Shown here in pieces: positions 61,801 to 64,000 of a DNA stretch of 64,000 nucleotides. The DNA comes from Paenibacillus sp. BIHB 4019. Its GTDB lineage: Bacteria > Bacillota > Bacilli > Paenibacillales > Paenibacillaceae. The stretch covers positions 3,513,501-3,577,500 of the forward strand of contig NZ_CP016808.1 of the NCBI RefSeq assembly GCF_002741035.1, given 5' to 3'. Position numbers and translations under genes: made by a program. The notes beneath the pieces are model-generated. The model worked only from the letters and a program-made list of their open reading frames with translations. It was not told the DNA's origin and ran no database searches. Position 1 is the stretch's first letter. The number at the start of each line of letters is the position of its first letter.

Positions 61801-63531
61801 TTGGAAACTATGCTTCGCCGAACTCCTCGTCGCCGCAAGAGCAGTGGGGCTCGGAATATGCTTCTCTTTTTAATCATTATATTGGCAGCAGGCGGGGGTT
61901 GGTTTGTATACGACCGCTACATTCCTAATTTTAAACAGACGATTCCCGATTATGGGGTGAAAAATCCAATCGTTGTTCATGGCGAAGTAATGAAGCAAGG
62001 TGCCATTATTGAAAATAACGAGGTGAAGCTGCCGCTTCCTGTGCTTCAGCAGGTGCTTGGAGCAGACCAGCCTATACGCTATGAAGCGGATAGCGGATCG
62101 ATTATTTTGACAACAGCGAATAAGGTGCTGCGTTTGCAGACAAATTCACTGACAGCGACCGTGAACCGCAAGCCGTTTGACTTGACGATTACAGCTGAGG
62201 TGCAGGATGATGTCGTTTATATTCCAATAACGCCGATTGAGGAGCTTTATGGCCTGCAGACGGAGTATGCTGCAGATTCAGGCGTTGTCACCTTGCTTCA
62301 GTCGGGTGAGGCTATTCAACTGGCAGAAGCGAAGCGGGAAAAAGGAGCGGCCATACGGACAGAGCCTACGATTCGGGCGCCGATTGTGGAGAAGGTTCCA
62401 CTAGCGGGCAAGCTCAGAGTTTGGGGGGAAAGCGATGGCTGGCTGCTCGTGCAGGGACCGGATGGGCATCCTGGGTATATGGCTAAGGATAATACGGCTC
62501 TTGCCAGCATGGAGCAAATTGCGCCTAGCGATAATGAAACGGATTTTGTTGCTTGGAAAGTTACAGGCAGCAAAATCAATCTTACATGGGAAGCTGTATA
62601 TCAACGCAAGCCAGATCCAGCTACCATTCCGGAAATGCAAGGCGTCAATGTCGTCAGTCCTACCTGGTTTGAGCTTCAGGATGAGGATGGCACAATTAAA
62701 GGCAAAGCTGATCCCGTGTATGTAAAATGGGCCAAAGAGCAGAAGATGCAAGTATGGGCGCTTTTCAGCAATGGGTTTGAGCCTGATCGGACGAGCGCGG
62801 CGCTTGCGACTGTAGAGACGCGTTTTCATATGATCCAGCAGCTGCTTGCATTTGCCGAGCTTTATCATTTGCAGGGCATTAATGTAGACTTTGAAAATGT
62901 TTATACGAAAGATAAGGAAAACCTGGTCCAGTTCGTCCGCGAGCTGACGCCGCTGCTTCATGAAGCGGGTCTAGTCGTATCTATAGATGTGACGCCTAAG
63001 TCGAACAGCGAGATGTGGTCTGTTTTTCTCGATCGTAAAGCGCTTGGCAAAGTTGTAGACTATATGATGGTTATGGCTTATGACGAGCATTGGGCGACAA
63101 GCCCGGTTGCGGGTTCGGTTGCTTCGCTGCCTTGGACGGAGCAAGCTTTAAAGAGAATATTGGACGAAGATGCTGTTCCTGCGAGCAAGCTTATATTGAG
63201 CATGCCGCTATATACCCGAATTTGGACGGAGACCGAAGAGAATGGCGAAACCAAGGTTAGCTCTAAAGCGCTTGGCATGGATAAAGTGAAAGAAATCATT
63301 ACGCAATACAAGCTGAAGCCTGTGCTCGATAGGGATGCTGGGCAGCATTATGTGGAGTATAAGGAAGAGGAAGCACTGAAACGCATCTGGATTGAGGACG
63401 AGCTGTCGATCAAAGCTAGAGTTGCGTTGGTTAAAAAGTACGGGTTAGCTGGAGTAGCAACCTGGCAGCGTACCTTTCAAACGAACGCGATCTGGAAAAC
63501 GATTGATACCGCATTGAATAAAAAAACGTAA
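61801..63531 (+). CDS. Membrane-anchored GH18 glycosidase with stalk and SH3 domains
   Basis: 576 residues, TTG start after AAAGGAGCGAG. One N-terminal helix (about 20-37) after a basic segment. A copper-amine-oxidase-N-like stalk domain (about 65-165), an SH3b domain (about 185-235), and a glycoside hydrolase family 18 domain (about 255-570) with LQGINVDFENVY (catalytic Glu near 364). The set is like SpoIVD/YaaH-type spore or wall hydrolases that cut N-acetylglucosamine links. The first Asp of the full DxxDxDxE motif is replaced (GINVDFE). Confidence 0.85.
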   Translation: METMLRRTPRRRKSSGARNMLLFLIIILAAGGGWFVYDRYIPNFKQTIPDYGVKNPIVVHGEVMKQGAIIENNEVKLPLPVLQQVLGADQPIRYEADSGSIILTTANKVLRLQTNSLTATVNRKPFDLTITAEVQDDVVYIPITPIEELYGLQTEYAADSGVVTLLQSGEAIQLAEAKREKGAAIRTEPTIRAPIVEKVPLAGKLRVWGESDGWLLVQGPDGHPGYMAKDNTALASMEQIAPSDNETDFVAWKVTGSKINLTWEAVYQRKPDPATIPEMQGVNVVSPTWFELQDEDGTIKGKADPVYVKWAKEQKMQVWALFSNGFEPDRTSAALATVETRFHMIQQLLAFAELYHLQGINVDFENVYTKDKENLVQFVRELTPLLHEAGLVVSIDVTPKSNSEMWSVFLDRKALGKVVDYMMVMAYDEHWATSPVAGSVASLPWTEQALKRILDEDAVPASKLILSMPLYTRIWTETEENGETKVSSKALGMDKVKEIITQYKLKPVLDRDAGQHYVEYKEEEALKRIWIEDELSIKARVALVKKYGLAGVATWQRTFQTNAIWKTIDTALNKKT

Positions 63532-63562
63532 ACTGCAATGATAATTCTACAATTTTATTAAA

Positions 63563-63597
63563 AAGAAGGCTATCGCTGATCACGCGATGGCCTTCTT
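63563..63597 (+). terminator. Terminator after the GH18 gene
   Basis: AAGAAGGC plus ATCGC pairs with GCGAT plus GCCTTCTT (63563-63576 with 63584-63597, one bulge). Short T-rich end. Confidence 0.65.
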
Positions 63598-63655
63598 CTA
63601 TTCCTAGATATAAATTTACAGATTTCTTCTTCTAGAGCAGCTGCTATTTTAGTGC

Positions 63656-63694
63656 AAAAAGGACGCTGCCCCTTTTTGGCGGCAACGCCCTTTT
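63656..63694 (-). terminator. Terminator of the YgzB-like gene
   Basis: GGACGCTGCC with GGCAACGCCC (63661-63670 with 63681-63690; eight of ten pairs) and five T on the minus strand. Confidence 0.6.
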
Positions 63695-63727
63695 AAGCTT
63701 ATGTAACTTATTTTTAAGAGCAGCGTA

Positions 63728-64000
63728 CTATTCGGAAGGAGCATGCGTGGCTTGCGCCGGATCGAGTGTCAAAATCGTCTTGCAGAACATGCAGCGATCC
63801 GTTTTGCCGAGCATTTTCGTCGGGCGATTACATTCGGGACACGTTAGCATCGTTGCACTGGTTGACATCATGCCTGCCCAGAAATAAACGGCAACGCTGA
63901 CGAGCAAGGAAATCATCCCAATAACCATAAAAATGGCGGCAACGATTTTACCAGCTTGTCCCCAAAGCACGATTCCGGCTGTACCGAGAATCATAACACC
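63728..64000 (-). CDS. YgzB-like UPF0295 protein (5' partial)
   Basis: The gene continues past the right edge; about 27 N-terminal residues are missing compared with the B. subtilis protein. Two membrane helices are seen, then AVYFWAGMMSTSATM, a zinc ribbon (CPECNRPTKMLGKTDRCMFC) and LTLDP. This matches YgzB (UPF0295/DUF2614). In B. subtilis ygzB is next to perR; here the GH18 gene lies between them. Function is unknown. Confidence 0.87.
   Translation of the reverse strand, partial: GVMILGTAGIVLWGQAGKIVAAIFMVIGMISLLVSVAVYFWAGMMSTSATMLTCPECNRPTKMLGKTDRCMFCKTILTLDPAQATHAPSE

Overview
The window looks like a chromosomal segment of a Paenibacillus-type member of the Bacillales. Evidence: AGGAGG-type ribosome binding sites with many TTG/GTG starts, typical Gram-positive rho-independent terminators, an LPxTG/sortase pair, a GatCAB tRNA amidotransferase operon, the ydcC-alr-ndoAI-ndoA order known from Bacillus, and PerR close to a YgzB (UPF0295) gene. 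No rRNA, tRNA, CRISPR array, insertion sequence or prophage was seen. The first gene is cut at the left edge and the last at the right edge.

Layout. 1-2.5 kb: C-terminal part of an SdrD-B-repeat LPKTG surface protein and a sortase. 2.6-6.6 kb (minus): a GGDEF diguanylate cyclase and a 1038-residue hybrid kinase with two kinase modules. 6.6-11.8 kb (minus): a complete five-gene STM4015-4014-4013-4012-4011 cluster (LRR protein, ATP-grasp, sulfatase-like hydrolase, two radical SAM proteins), conserved but without known function. 12.0 kb: two LexA/SOS-type boxes in a divergent promoter region. 12.3-17.7 kb: a two-gene operon of a small protein with a possible beta-grasp C-terminus and a giant DUF4132 protein. 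17.8-24.9 kb: a secreted DUF5050 beta-propeller protein, an alpha/beta hydrolase, an EamA transporter, a LysR regulator, a PPK2 kinase and a SUKH-like/unknown gene pair. 25-27 kb: rbsK-rbsR with a palindromic operator. 27.3-29.3 kb: two small unknown genes and FliB.

29.4-31.9 kb: a siderophore-binding lipoprotein and a Btr-like AraC regulator. 32.1-34.4 kb: a Gre-like/KhtT/KhtU potassium efflux operon with a leader hairpin and a 24-codon leader ORF. 34.5-35.4 kb: PspC-PspA. 35.6-39.2 kb: a MarR regulator and a Fur-boxed siderophore ABC importer without its ATPase. 39.3-42.8 kb: ydcC-like lipoprotein, alr and the EndoAI/EndoA toxin-antitoxin pair. 43.0-49.4 kb: a Tad/Flp-like pilus or secretion operon with two small paralogous membrane peptides. 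49.5-55.3 kb: an M24 peptidase, two bPH2 proteins, a GNAT enzyme, a membrane protein, a TetR regulator and an unknown protein. 55.5-59.1 kb: gatC, gatA and gatB, with a structured 329-base gap before gatB. 59.2-64 kb: a DUF4097-type membrane protein, perR, a GH18/SH3 protein and partial ygzB.

The most notable signal is at 11.8-12.3 kb. Two GAAC-N4-GTTC boxes each sit inside the 17-base spacer of one of two divergent promoters. One promoter faces the STM4015-4011 cluster and the other the DUF4132 operon. This suggests that two poorly understood gene sets may be part of the DNA-damage response. All functions are read from sequence motifs and recalled family knowledge; no database search was run.
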